The notes under the pieces are model-generated. The model did no database searches. It was not told the origin of the DNA and saw only the letters and a list, made by a program, of their open reading frames with translations. The position numbers and the translations under genes were made by a program. Below, one piece after another: positions 25,853 to 33,248 of a stretch of 64,000 nt of DNA; positions within the stretch are counted from its first letter, which is position 1; each line of letters starts with the position of its first letter. The stretch spans positions 124,001 through 188,000 of the forward strand of contig CALFUT010000031.1 of assembly GCA_937929805.1 (NCBI GenBank), given 5' to 3'. The DNA is from an uncultured Pirellulaceae bacterium (lineage in GTDB: Bacteria; Planctomycetota; Planctomycetia; Pirellulales; Pirellulaceae).

Positions 25853-26806
25853 GTGCGGAACAATCGAACAAGCCGCCGACTTCGTGAACACTGCGCGACA
25901 CATGCGGGATTGACGCTGGTCGAATTGCTGGTTGTCGTGGCGATCATCGGTATTCTGGTTGCGATGACACTTCCTGCAATCCAACAAATTCGCGAGGCGG
26001 CCAGACTCGTTCAGTGCCAGAACAACTTGCATCAGTTAGCGTTGGCGTCGCTCAATTACAGTAGTGCTCACCACGACGACTTGCCGCCGCTTTGGAAAAC
26101 CGCAAACCCAAACCGATGGGATAATTTCTCTTGGCGGATCGATATTCTTCCTTTCATCGAGGCCGGCAACGTGGAGCCATTACTGGAACTAGACCAGCTA
26201 CCTCTGTCACCCGCCAATCTAACAGCTGCAGAAAGTCAGCTCCCTGTTTTTCAGTGTCCGTCGACGCCTCAATCACCTCGATCCATCGAGGCCATGGGCT
26301 CTTCATCTGCAAGCTACACGAACCTGAAAGTCGCTGCTTGCGATTATTACGCGATATTTGAATCGCGAGATAGCGGAAACCGCAGAGACCCGCCCTCCCC
26401 GGGTGCTTGGCACCCACCTAGCGACCCCGATTTTAGCACAACACCTGAGGCCAAGAGAACGCAAGCGGCGAACCTGAAGTCGATTCGTGATGGGCTGAGT
26501 TCCACGATTCTATTGTTTGAACAAGCTGCCAAACCGACTGAATACGATCAACAGCGTAACGTTCGAGTTCGCGATCATCTGTGGCACGCCGAAGGCCCTT
26601 GGGCAACGTCAGAGTTGGGCACAGTATTCGAATTCCAAGTCAATACATCGAACGTAGATGGCCTTTACGGATTTCATGTCGTAGCCAACATCGCGTTATG
26701 CGATGGTTCCGTGCATGGACTAGGCGCCGACATTGAACCGGCAGTCGTTGCTGCGTTGCTAACGCGAAATGGCAGAGAAATCATTGATGCGAGTGACTGG
26801 CAATAG
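25853..26806 (+). CDS. DUF1559 domain pseudopilin-like protein
   Basis: GTG 25853 lies seven bases after the kinase stop and gives 317 residues. Residues 19-40 carry a type IV prepilin cleavage site and helix: Gly19, then [18 protein letters not shown] with Glu at mature position 5. The helix is followed by [20 protein letters not shown], typical of DUF1559 (SBP_bac_10). The C-terminal half has [14 protein letters not shown] and a motif around [16 protein letters not shown]. Planctomycetes have very many DUF1559 proteins, presumably processed by a prepilin peptidase and anchored or assembled in the envelope. Their function is not established. Position in the ECF/kinase operon suggests it is controlled by, or feeds into, that pathway. 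Confidence 0.9.
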   Translation: MRNNRTSRRLREHCATHAGLTLVELLVVVAIIGILVAMTLPAIQQIREAARLVQCQNNLHQLALASLNYSSAHHDDLPPLWKTANPNRWDNFSWRIDILPFIEAGNVEPLLELDQLPLSPANLTAAESQLPVFQCPSTPQSPRSIEAMGSSSASYTNLKVAACDYYAIFESRDSGNRRDPPSPGAWHPPSDPDFSTTPEAKRTQAANLKSIRDGLSSTILLFEQAAKPTEYDQQRNVRVRDHLWHAEGPWATSELGTVFEFQVNTSNVDGLYGFHVVANIALCDGSVHGLGADIEPAVVAALLTRNGREIIDASDWQ

Positions 26807-26914
26807 CTGGCCGAAACCTCGCGTTTAGCGACAAAAAAGGAATTTTGAAATGCCCATGCGTTAGGTAGCGTAGAACAAGTCCATTCTTCTCTTTAATAAA
26901 ATAGGCAATCCGTC

Positions 26915-28885
26915 ATGTTGCAGCATTATCTCGCCATAAATCAGGCATTTCGAGTATCTCCACCATCGTTCGTTACCCGCTTGGCATCCTTGGTCGGCAT
27001 TTTGACTTTGTTGATGTCACCTGTAACGGCTCAGGTCAACGGGCCCGGGCCTTCGCCAGCAAACCTCTTTGATACCGTGCTTGACCTTCCCGGCGACGAG
27101 GCAGTCATTACGGGTGTTAATTTTGAGAGCATCGGAGGAGTGGAGGGACAGACGGCTCAGCTCAACGTCAATGACGGCGGGCGAGTAGGTAGAAGCTTTG
27201 ATGCACTAGCCGGCGGCGAAGTAAACATCAGCGGCGGGGCCGTAGATTCTGGCCTCATTGCCAACGCTGGCAGCGAGGTAAACATCAGCGGAGGCGAAGT
27301 GGGTACTGTCTTCCAAGCCCGCGATGGCAGCGCGGTAAACATCACCGGCGGATTCATAGGTCACGGTTTTCAGGCCGGCGAAGGTAGCGCGGTAAACATA
27401 AGCGGTGGCTCTTGGGCGGGATCATTCAAAGCGTTGGAAGGCAGCGATGTCGAACTGGTCGGTGGCGAATTCAAACTCAACGGTGAAGCATTTACCGAAT
27501 CAACCATCACGATTGGGATCGATGATGTATTCACTGGGACGCTGGCGGATGGCTCTCCATTTATTTTCTCAAACTACTTTGGAATAGGAGATGCCTTGAG
27601 TGGTGTGAGGCTGACTCCGCCCTCCGTGCCATTGCTTGAGCCTAGTCTGCTCCCGCTGGTGGTTGCGACGCCCGTCGACAGTGGGCTGCGTGGCTTGCGC
27701 GCGGGGGAAAGCCTGACGGTATTGACTGGGGGTGAGTTATCCTCTGATTTTCAAGTCGTCGATGCTGCGTTACACGTCGACGGAGGCGAGGTTGGGCAAA
27801 ACCTTGAGGTAGCCTGCCGTGGCAGGGTGAACATCAGTGGCGGATCCGTAGCAAGCCTCAAGGCTTATGATGCCAGCGAGGTAAACATCACCGGAGGATC
27901 CTTGGGAAGACTTGGCGATGCTGGAATAGCAATCGACAGCATGGTTAACATCAGCGGAGGCACAGTTGGATCTTTTGACGTAACGGGCGGCAGCTTGAAC
28001 ATCAGCGGCGGCGATATTTTCAATCGCATTAGCATCAGGGGCAGCGAGGCAAATATCAGCGGAGGCTCATTGAATGGCATCACTGCCTTTGATGGTAGCG
28101 AAGTAAACTTCAGCGGCGGGGATATAACCTATAGTTTTAGTGCCCTCTCCGGCAGCGAAATGAACATCAGCAGCGGGAATTTTGGCGAAAATTTCGTTGC
28201 TGCGCCTGACAGCGTCGTGAATATCAGCGGGGGTGTTCTGAGCCAAACATTTCATGCCCGCTCCGGCAGCGTCGTTAACGTCCGTGGAAGATCGTTTTCG
28301 ATTGACGGTGCGCCTTTGGACAACTTGCAGCCAGACCAGCCTGTCACGATCACTGAACGGGATGTAACGCTCTCGGGAGTGCTGGCCGATGGAGAACCGT
28401 TCAGCTTCAACCTCAACTCAGGTCTTCAACGCGAAGATCTTTTCCGCGAAGATCTTTTCGAACAAGACGCGACAATTACCGTGACGCTTGTTTCACCGGT
28501 CATCCTAGGTGATGTCAATCAGGATGGCGTCGTGAACTGCGACGACGTTGACTCCTACCGTCCACTCTTGGATACTTCCGTAACCGTCGCAACGGCTGCC
28601 TTGGATCTGGATAGCAGCGGGACAATCGATCTTGTTGACGTAGAAAATCTCATCACGAACTTGGTGGTGACGCAGCCCAATGGCGTCACGGGAACTTTCT
28701 TAGGCGACCTGAACTGTGATGGCAAAGTCGACGTTCTTGACGATGCATTCACGCTCGTCAGCAATTTGAATTCCTCCGCCGGTAGTTACTCACAAGGTGA
28801 CATTAACTTTGACGGAAACGTCGACGTTCTTGGCGATGCATTCATCTTTATCAGCAACCTAGGACGGTCCAACACTAACCCGTAA
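26915..28885 (+). CDS. Secreted repeat protein with dockerin-like C-terminus
   Basis: ATG 26915 gives 656 residues with a signal peptide (LASLVGILTLLMSPVTAQ). Two blocks, about residues 75-200 and 270-450, consist of short repeats around GSEVNISGG at about 19-22 residue spacing, which suits a parallel beta-helix. Each block ends with a similar element (FKLNGEAFTESTITIG; FSIDGAPLDNLQPDQPVTIT). The last 125 residues hold dockerin-like calcium loops: GDVNQDGVVNCDDVDSY, GDLNCDGKVDVLDDAF and GDINFDGNVDVLGDAF. The end resembles the end of the giant protein at 45791. It starts 108 bases after the DUF1559 gene on the same strand and may be the main structural product of the operon. A surface or adhesive role is inferred. 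Confidence 0.82.
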   Translation: MLQHYLAINQAFRVSPPSFVTRLASLVGILTLLMSPVTAQVNGPGPSPANLFDTVLDLPGDEAVITGVNFESIGGVEGQTAQLNVNDGGRVGRSFDALAGGEVNISGGAVDSGLIANAGSEVNISGGEVGTVFQARDGSAVNITGGFIGHGFQAGEGSAVNISGGSWAGSFKALEGSDVELVGGEFKLNGEAFTESTITIGIDDVFTGTLADGSPFIFSNYFGIGDALSGVRLTPPSVPLLEPSLLPLVVATPVDSGLRGLRAGESLTVLTGGELSSDFQVVDAALHVDGGEVGQNLEVACRGRVNISGGSVASLKAYDASEVNITGGSLGRLGDAGIAIDSMVNISGGTVGSFDVTGGSLNISGGDIFNRISIRGSEANISGGSLNGITAFDGSEVNFSGGDITYSFSALSGSEMNISSGNFGENFVAAPDSVVNISGGVLSQTFHARSGSVVNVRGRSFSIDGAPLDNLQPDQPVTITERDVTLSGVLADGEPFSFNLNSGLQREDLFREDLFEQDATITVTLVSPVILGDVNQDGVVNCDDVDSYRPLLDTSVTVATAALDLDSSGTIDLVDVENLITNLVVTQPNGVTGTFLGDLNCDGKVDVLDDAFTLVSNLNSSAGSYSQGDINFDGNVDVLGDAFIFISNLGRSNTNP

Positions 28886-28938
28886 AATGCTTTGGATTTC
28901 AGCCAGGGTAAAAGATTCTCAGAAAACGATGCTCCGCA

Positions 28939-28974
28939 AACTGTTGTCAACGCACGCGTGCTATGACAACAGTT
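28939..28974. terminator. Strong hairpin at the convergence of two genes
   Basis: The perfect 11-bp arms AACTGTTGTCA (28939-28949) and TGACAACAGTT (28964-28974) enclose the palindrome GCACGCGTGC. The right arm codes for the last residues of the minus-strand gene that ends at 28961. It lies 54 bases after the stop of the plus-strand gene, so it can end transcripts from both sides. No clear T-tract follows. Confidence 0.65.
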
Positions 28975-29299
28975 CGTTTAGCTGTCCCACCGCGACTCGC
29001 AATGACTGAGCCGCCATCTGGAAGTTGGTGTGCGATGAGATCTCGGGCTGGATCTCGATGAATAGCTCCACCGCGTTGTTCAACTTCTTCAGCTTCTTCT
29101 TCGCTTGCTTCAGATACTTGGCGTAATCTTTGGATCTCAGCGGAGGCCCCAAGGCCAACATGTAGTCGTACAACGCTCGCGGCACCTCGCGAAGCTCGTC
29201 GTCTTCCTCCGCTTCCTCGCAATGCTTCAAAAACGCTCGAACCATCCAGACATGGCTGAGCAAATCATCGATCGCTAAGACTTTTTCTTCGTCAGTCAT
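28961..29299 (-). CDS. Small helical protein of unknown function
   Basis: A 112-residue, probably all-helical cytoplasmic protein with no signal peptide or membrane segment. It is strongly charged: an acidic stretch (HCEEAEEDDELREV, about residues 26-39) and a Lys-rich stretch (KYLKQAKKKLKKLNNAV, about residues 61-77). I recall closely similar short proteins in Rhodopirellula genomes, annotated only as hypothetical. No catalytic motif is seen. Its gene ends inside the hairpin at 28939 and runs towards the surface-protein gene. Confidence 0.65.
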   Translation of the reverse strand: MTDEEKVLAIDDLLSHVWMVRAFLKHCEEAEEDDELREVPRALYDYMLALGPPLRSKDYAKYLKQAKKKLKKLNNAVELFIEIQPEISSHTNFQMAAQSLRVAVGQLNELLS

Positions 29300-29454
29300 G
29301 GCTAGGTGTCACTTTACGATGCGATTGAACGAACGGACATTGTTGAACAGGAAGGACGAGGCATAGTTTCGAGCCGATTGAGGAAAATGCTTGTTGATTG
29401 GATTGGGTGCGGACGGAGCCTTACCCTCCCGTAAATCCGGTTTTGCAATTCCCA

Positions 29455-30555
29455 CTAAGAAATTGGTGTCGCAGGTTTTGGCGGACGTTTGGGGCGTGGG
29501 GCGAAAACCAACACCATCACCGCACCCGTGATCACGAAAGCAAGGCTGATCAAGAACTCGGTTGAAACCTGTCCGAACAAGCCCTTGGTTAGCGTCTCCG
29601 TGAAGGTATTGATCACCGGCGCGAAACCGAAAATCAACGGCATCACGAAGATTGGCTTGCCGCCGAAATTGAACGCGTAAATGATCCCAAGCGAACCCAA
29701 CGCTCCCGCCGCGCCGGCGGCCAACGACCATATGACTCCGCCGACATTCTGAAAACCGCCCGATTCCTGAAAGGTTGGCAACAGCAGCAGCGGCACGACC
29801 ACCGCGATCACAAAATAGGCCAAGCCTACGCAAACGAGCGGCCGCAATCGGCTGCCGCTCATGCGAACCTGTCCTTTATGCAGCAGCGGCCCGTAGGATC
29901 CCCAACAAAGCGCAGTGACACCGATCGCAATGGCGATCCAAAGCGGCTTCGGCTGCGGCTTGGTGACGGCGGGCTCGCTCTCGGCTGTTTCGGGCGTCTC
30001 AGTTTTCTCAGCCGACTCCGGTTCGACTTGATCGTCTGCGACATCAACTGTCTTTGCCGCAACCGCGTGGTCAGCGTGAGAAGCTTTTGGCTTGAACCGA
30101 AGCACTCCGGCAGCTCCGAGAGCGACAAGCAAAATTGCCAGATAGAATACCCACGAAGCTTCCTTAAACGTGCGTGCCATCAACATGGCAACCAACGTGT
30201 TCACAATCGGAGCCAATCCAAAGACCAGCGGCATCACGTAAACAGGTTTGCCCTGAAACTTGAACGCCAAGATAATCCCAAGTGCTCCGACGGCCGTGAT
30301 CAATCCGGCGATGAACGAGATCGTGAATCCGGCCACCGTCCAGTTACCCGATTCTCCTTTCGTCCGCAGCACGATCAACGGGACGGCGACGGCGATCACA
30401 AAGTAAGCAACCCCCACGCAGATAAATGGCCGCAACGAACTAAGCTGCCCCGGCTCGCCCGCCATTTTTGCTTGACCGACGTGCAGAACCGGGCCGTAGA
30501 TGCCCCAGCAGCAGAACGTCATCACGGTAAACAATAAGAATCCAAGTCCACGCAT
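29455..30555 (-). CDS. Ten-segment DMT-like membrane protein with internal duplication
   Basis: A 366-residue protein with two homologous halves of about five membrane segments each. The first half has WGIYGPVLHVGQAKMAG, VGVAYFVIAVAVPLIVL, GALGIILAFKFQGKPVYVMP and LVFGLAPIVNTLVAMLM. The second repeats these as WGSYGPLLHKGQVRMSG, VGLAYFVIAVVVPLLLL, GSLGIIYAFNFGGKPIFVMP and LIFGFAPVINTFTETLT. A cytoplasmic or periplasmic linker rich in Glu and Pro joins them. This layout resembles the drug/metabolite transporter (EamA) superfamily, built from such a duplication, but no substrate can be named. A direct repeat (GTTCAGGGTTCAGG) sits just upstream of the start at about 30578-30591. Confidence 0.7.
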   Translation of the reverse strand: MRGLGFLLFTVMTFCCWGIYGPVLHVGQAKMAGEPGQLSSLRPFICVGVAYFVIAVAVPLIVLRTKGESGNWTVAGFTISFIAGLITAVGALGIILAFKFQGKPVYVMPLVFGLAPIVNTLVAMLMARTFKEASWVFYLAILLVALGAAGVLRFKPKASHADHAVAAKTVDVADDQVEPESAEKTETPETAESEPAVTKPQPKPLWIAIAIGVTALCWGSYGPLLHKGQVRMSGSRLRPLVCVGLAYFVIAVVVPLLLLPTFQESGGFQNVGGVIWSLAAGAAGALGSLGIIYAFNFGGKPIFVMPLIFGFAPVINTFTETLTKGLFGQVSTEFLISLAFVITGAVMVLVFAPRPKRPPKPATPIS

Positions 30556-30618
30556 AAAAGTGTTTCGGGTTGAGTGTTCAGGGTTCAGGAAAAGCAGTTC
30601 GAAAGCATCGTCAGCAAT

Positions 30619-31353
30619 TCAAGTGCCGCGTTTGTTTCCGTACCACTCAATGTGTCGGCGCGGGCAATAGGTGAAACCATGCTCCCGGCACATCGGTTCG
30701 ATCCACTTCGCTTTTTCGGCCAACGTTTGAAGCTCAACACCTTGAGGCATCAACATGACCTTTTCGGACGCGATCGGTTGCACATGCTCAAGGTAGTCGA
30801 TGATCGAGTCGATGTCTGCCGGTTGATCGATCACAAACTTCAACTGGTAATCATGACGGTCAATCAGTCGACGCACGATCTCGGGGCGGAACCGAGTCGC
30901 CTCGTGTCGCCGCGTCCACTCCCCTGCCCTGCTCTCAGGAGGCGTCGAATTGCTCAGCTTCGGGCTGATCGACATCAGATCGCAATGCAGTTCTTGGAAG
31001 ATCGTCCCGGCGGTCTCGATCGTGATGTGCTGACCCGCCTGCGACAATGCGGCGCACAAGTCGGGCATCTCTTTTGGCAGCATCGGTTCACCGCCGGTAA
31101 TTACCACGTGATCGGCAGAGTGTTTGTGCAGCACCAAATCAACGATTTGTGATACCAACATCTTTTGGCCCTCAGGTGACCAAGACGTAAACGGCGTGTC
31201 ACAAAAATCGCAACGCAGGTTGCAACCACTGGTTCGAATGAAAACGCTCTCGGTCCCGGTGAGCGAACCCTCACCCTGCCGCGACTGATAGATTTCGGAA
31301 ATCAGCATGTCGGGCTGTTCGGGCGAGGACGATGGGTTATCTTGGAGGGCCAT
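30619..31353 (-). CDS. queE: 7-carboxy-7-deazaguanine synthase QueE
   Basis: A radical SAM enzyme that converts 6-carboxytetrahydropterin to 7-carboxy-7-deazaguanine, a step towards queuosine. The ATG at 31353 gives 244 residues. It shows ISEIYQSRQGEGSLTG at the N-terminus and the cluster Cys44-x3-Cys48-x2-Cys51 (CNLRCDFC), then VITGGEPMLP and ITIETAGT, and ends with YCPRRHIEWYGNKRGT. The CX3CX2C spacing is the canonical one. ATG 31308 would remove the first 15 residues without damaging the core. It diverges from queF, whose start lies 87 bases away, so the region between probably controls both queuosine genes. Confidence 0.93.
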   Translation of the reverse strand: MALQDNPSSSPEQPDMLISEIYQSRQGEGSLTGTESVFIRTSGCNLRCDFCDTPFTSWSPEGQKMLVSQIVDLVLHKHSADHVVITGGEPMLPKEMPDLCAALSQAGQHITIETAGTIFQELHCDLMSISPKLSNSTPPESRAGEWTRRHEATRFRPEIVRRLIDRHDYQLKFVIDQPADIDSIIDYLEHVQPIASEKVMLMPQGVELQTLAEKAKWIEPMCREHGFTYCPRRHIEWYGNKRGT

Positions 31354-31440
31354 TAGCGAGCAGAATCGCGTCGAGCCACATGGCCGCAAATCGAAACGAT
31401 CGATTGGCCCAACTACAAGTCAGAAAAATACAATATACCG

Positions 31441-31806
31441 ATGAGCAACAATTTTCGCGACACGCTGGAAACGTTTGAGAACTCTTTCCCTGACCGTGAC
31501 TACGTGATCGAAATCCAATGCCCCGAATTTACCTCGGTCTGTCCAAAAACGGGCCAGCCAGATTTTGGCTGCCTGACTTTCGAATACGTCGCTGACAAGG
31601 TTTGCGTGGAATTGAAAAGCCTGAAGATGTACCTTCAGTCGTTCCGCAACGAGGGCATTTTCTACGAGAAAGTGACCAACACAATTCTTGACGATTTTGT
31701 GGCCGTCGCTCAACCTCGGCGAGCCAAACTGACAGCCAAGTTCACTCCGCGAGGCGGCATTTCGTCAGTGATTCGATGCGAGTACGTGGCGGAGGGATCT
31801 GCCTAA
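31441..31806 (+). CDS. queF: NADPH-dependent 7-cyano-7-deazaguanine reductase QueF
   Basis: QueF reduces preQ0 to preQ1, the last free-base step of queuosine synthesis, before insertion into tRNA. The 121-residue product is the short (type I, YkvM-like) form. The catalytic Cys34 and Asp41 lie in [14 protein letters not shown], and the NADPH-binding motif [18 protein letters not shown] is intact at about residues 57-74. It forms a divergent pair with queE. I saw no preQ1 riboswitch in the region between them, so how the pair is regulated is unclear. Confidence 0.96.
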   Translation: MSNNFRDTLETFENSFPDRDYVIEIQCPEFTSVCPKTGQPDFGCLTFEYVADKVCVELKSLKMYLQSFRNEGIFYEKVTNTILDDFVAVAQPRRAKLTAKFTPRGGISSVIRCEYVAEGSA

Positions 31807-31998
31807 GACCGCTCTGGTTGCTCAAACATCTCGACGGTGGCAAAGGAAGGCTCTGCCTATCTATTCATTGTTAGTAACGTCCAAGCATCTGCTGCGGTTC
31901 GGAAGGAGCGTCACCCTCCCGGTTGCAAACGCATTTTTGATTTTGGCTGACCCTGATTTTGTCCGATCCTTAAACCTTAAAATCCGAAGAAGATATCC

Positions 31999-33021
31999 AT
32001 GTCTGATTCCACGCCACTGCTCCTTTCCGGTTTCTCTGACGAAGCCGCCAATCAAAAAACACTCGATCAGCAGTTCTGCGCATTCGCGGCGTTGGGTTTG
32101 AGGTACTTGTCGATTCGATTCGTTGACGCCGGCAATGGTATCAAGAACGTCATGGGGCTCGATGACTCAGAGCTTGAAACCGTCATCGCGAAACTGAAAG
32201 AATACGGTCTTGAGGTCTCATCACTCGGTTCGCCGATTGGAAAAGTGAAGCTACTGGACGTCGACGATGGCACCTCGACGGGGTTTACCCCATTCGATAA
32301 ATACCTAGCGGAAGATGTGCCTCGTGCCTGCGATCTGGCCAACCGGTTGGGAACCAAACTAGTGCGGGGTTTTTCGTTTTATCACCCGCGTGGCAGTGAA
32401 CTGAAAGATCACTTGTCTCAAGCCACCGATCAGGTCGGCCAAATTGTTGACGTTTGCGACCAGCATGGCCTGACCTACGGCTTGGAAGTCGAAGCCAACT
32501 TGGTTGGGCAAAACGGCCCAGTGCTGGCCGAGATGCACAAAGCGATCAATCGCGACGGCTGCGTGCTGATTTTTGACGGCGGCAACTTGGTGATGCAAGG
32601 TTACTCGCCCGATGAAGTCTACCAACAGTACGTGGCGATGAAGCCGGGGCTTGGATGGATTCACATCAAAGACTTCCGCGTCCCCGAATCTGCGAAGTCC
32701 GCAGGCAAGGTTGATCATGTCGACGAGGAAGCGGTTAAGCACTTCGTCCCGGCTGACGAAGGTGACTCAAGCCATGCGGCGATCATGACCGACATTGCCG
32801 AATTCCTTCCGACACTGCACCAGAGGATGACGTCTCGAGGCGTACCGGGCGTGTTTGCGGACATGGAGCCTCACGTCAAAGGCGGTGGTCAGTTTGGTGG
32901 CTTCAGCGGCCCCGATGGTTTCGGCGTCGCGTTGCGAGCGTTCTGCCGCGTCTGCGATTCGGCCGGTGTCGGCTATCGCCTGAGAGACTTCTCCGACATC
33001 CAGAAGGATCGCGGATTTTAA
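31999..33021 (+). CDS. Sugar phosphate isomerase/epimerase family protein (TIM barrel)
   Basis: A 340-residue protein of the xylose-isomerase-like TIM-barrel group (AP_endonuc_2 fold). Barrel-type blocks are visible: LSGFSDEAANQKTLDQQ at the start, YLSIRFVDAGNG, GLEVSSLGSPIGKVKL, TKLVRGFSFY, LTYGLEVEANLVGQ with a likely metal-binding Glu, CVLIFDGGNL, and GWIHIKDFR with a likely metal-binding His. Many planctomycete members belong to polyhydroxy-compound metabolism, but the substrate cannot be read. No sugar-metabolism neighbour is next to it. ATG 31999 follows AGAAG at a suitable distance. Confidence 0.8.
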   Translation: MSDSTPLLLSGFSDEAANQKTLDQQFCAFAALGLRYLSIRFVDAGNGIKNVMGLDDSELETVIAKLKEYGLEVSSLGSPIGKVKLLDVDDGTSTGFTPFDKYLAEDVPRACDLANRLGTKLVRGFSFYHPRGSELKDHLSQATDQVGQIVDVCDQHGLTYGLEVEANLVGQNGPVLAEMHKAINRDGCVLIFDGGNLVMQGYSPDEVYQQYVAMKPGLGWIHIKDFRVPESAKSAGKVDHVDEEAVKHFVPADEGDSSHAAIMTDIAEFLPTLHQRMTSRGVPGVFADMEPHVKGGGQFGGFSGPDGFGVALRAFCRVCDSAGVGYRLRDFSDIQKDRGF

Positions 33022-33054
33022 TTTGATTGGCGAATCTATCGCCTTTCAGAAAGT

Positions 33055-33140
33055 GCCAGAATGAAACCTACCGCCATACAGCCGGAATCTGCCTCGGTTT
33101 CAGTATCCCGATTGGCAGGTTTCAACTTGCCTTCTGTCTG
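33055..33140. repeat. Short dispersed repeat shared with 59190-59330
   Basis: The segment contains AACTTGCCTTCTG (33124-33136), identical to 59199-59211, preceded in both by GTTTC or GTTTT. GAATGAAAC (33059) and ATACAG here also have counterparts (GGAATGAAAT, CATACAG) in the other region. Both lie in noncoding DNA, downstream of plus-strand genes. Confidence 0.55.
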
Positions 33141-33190
33141 AATCAGGCGGCGTCGCGGCCGCTCGAGTGCCATCTTCACTTTACAAATAC

Positions 33191-33220
33191 GAAACGCCGC
33201 AGCAAATGCCGCGGCGTTTC
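33191..33220. terminator. Hairpin between convergent genes
   Basis: A perfect 10-bp stem, GAAACGCCGC/GCGGCGTTTC, with a 10-base loop lies between the stop of the plus-strand isomerase-family gene (33021) and the end of the minus-strand gene (33249). It has no long T-tract, but it is symmetric and could end transcripts in both directions. Confidence 0.65.
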
Positions 33221-33248
33221 ATAATGGGTTAGGTAATTGCAAGCCGAA

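Noticed and set aside
29309-29833. 174-codon minus-strand frame overlapping the end of the DMT-like membrane protein
   Set aside because: It is an out-of-frame reading of the membrane protein; Arg/Gly/Cys-rich with no domain.
31354-31440. Possible preQ1 riboswitch between queE and queF
   Set aside because: The short region lacks the conserved A-rich tail and stem pattern; nothing supports it beyond location.
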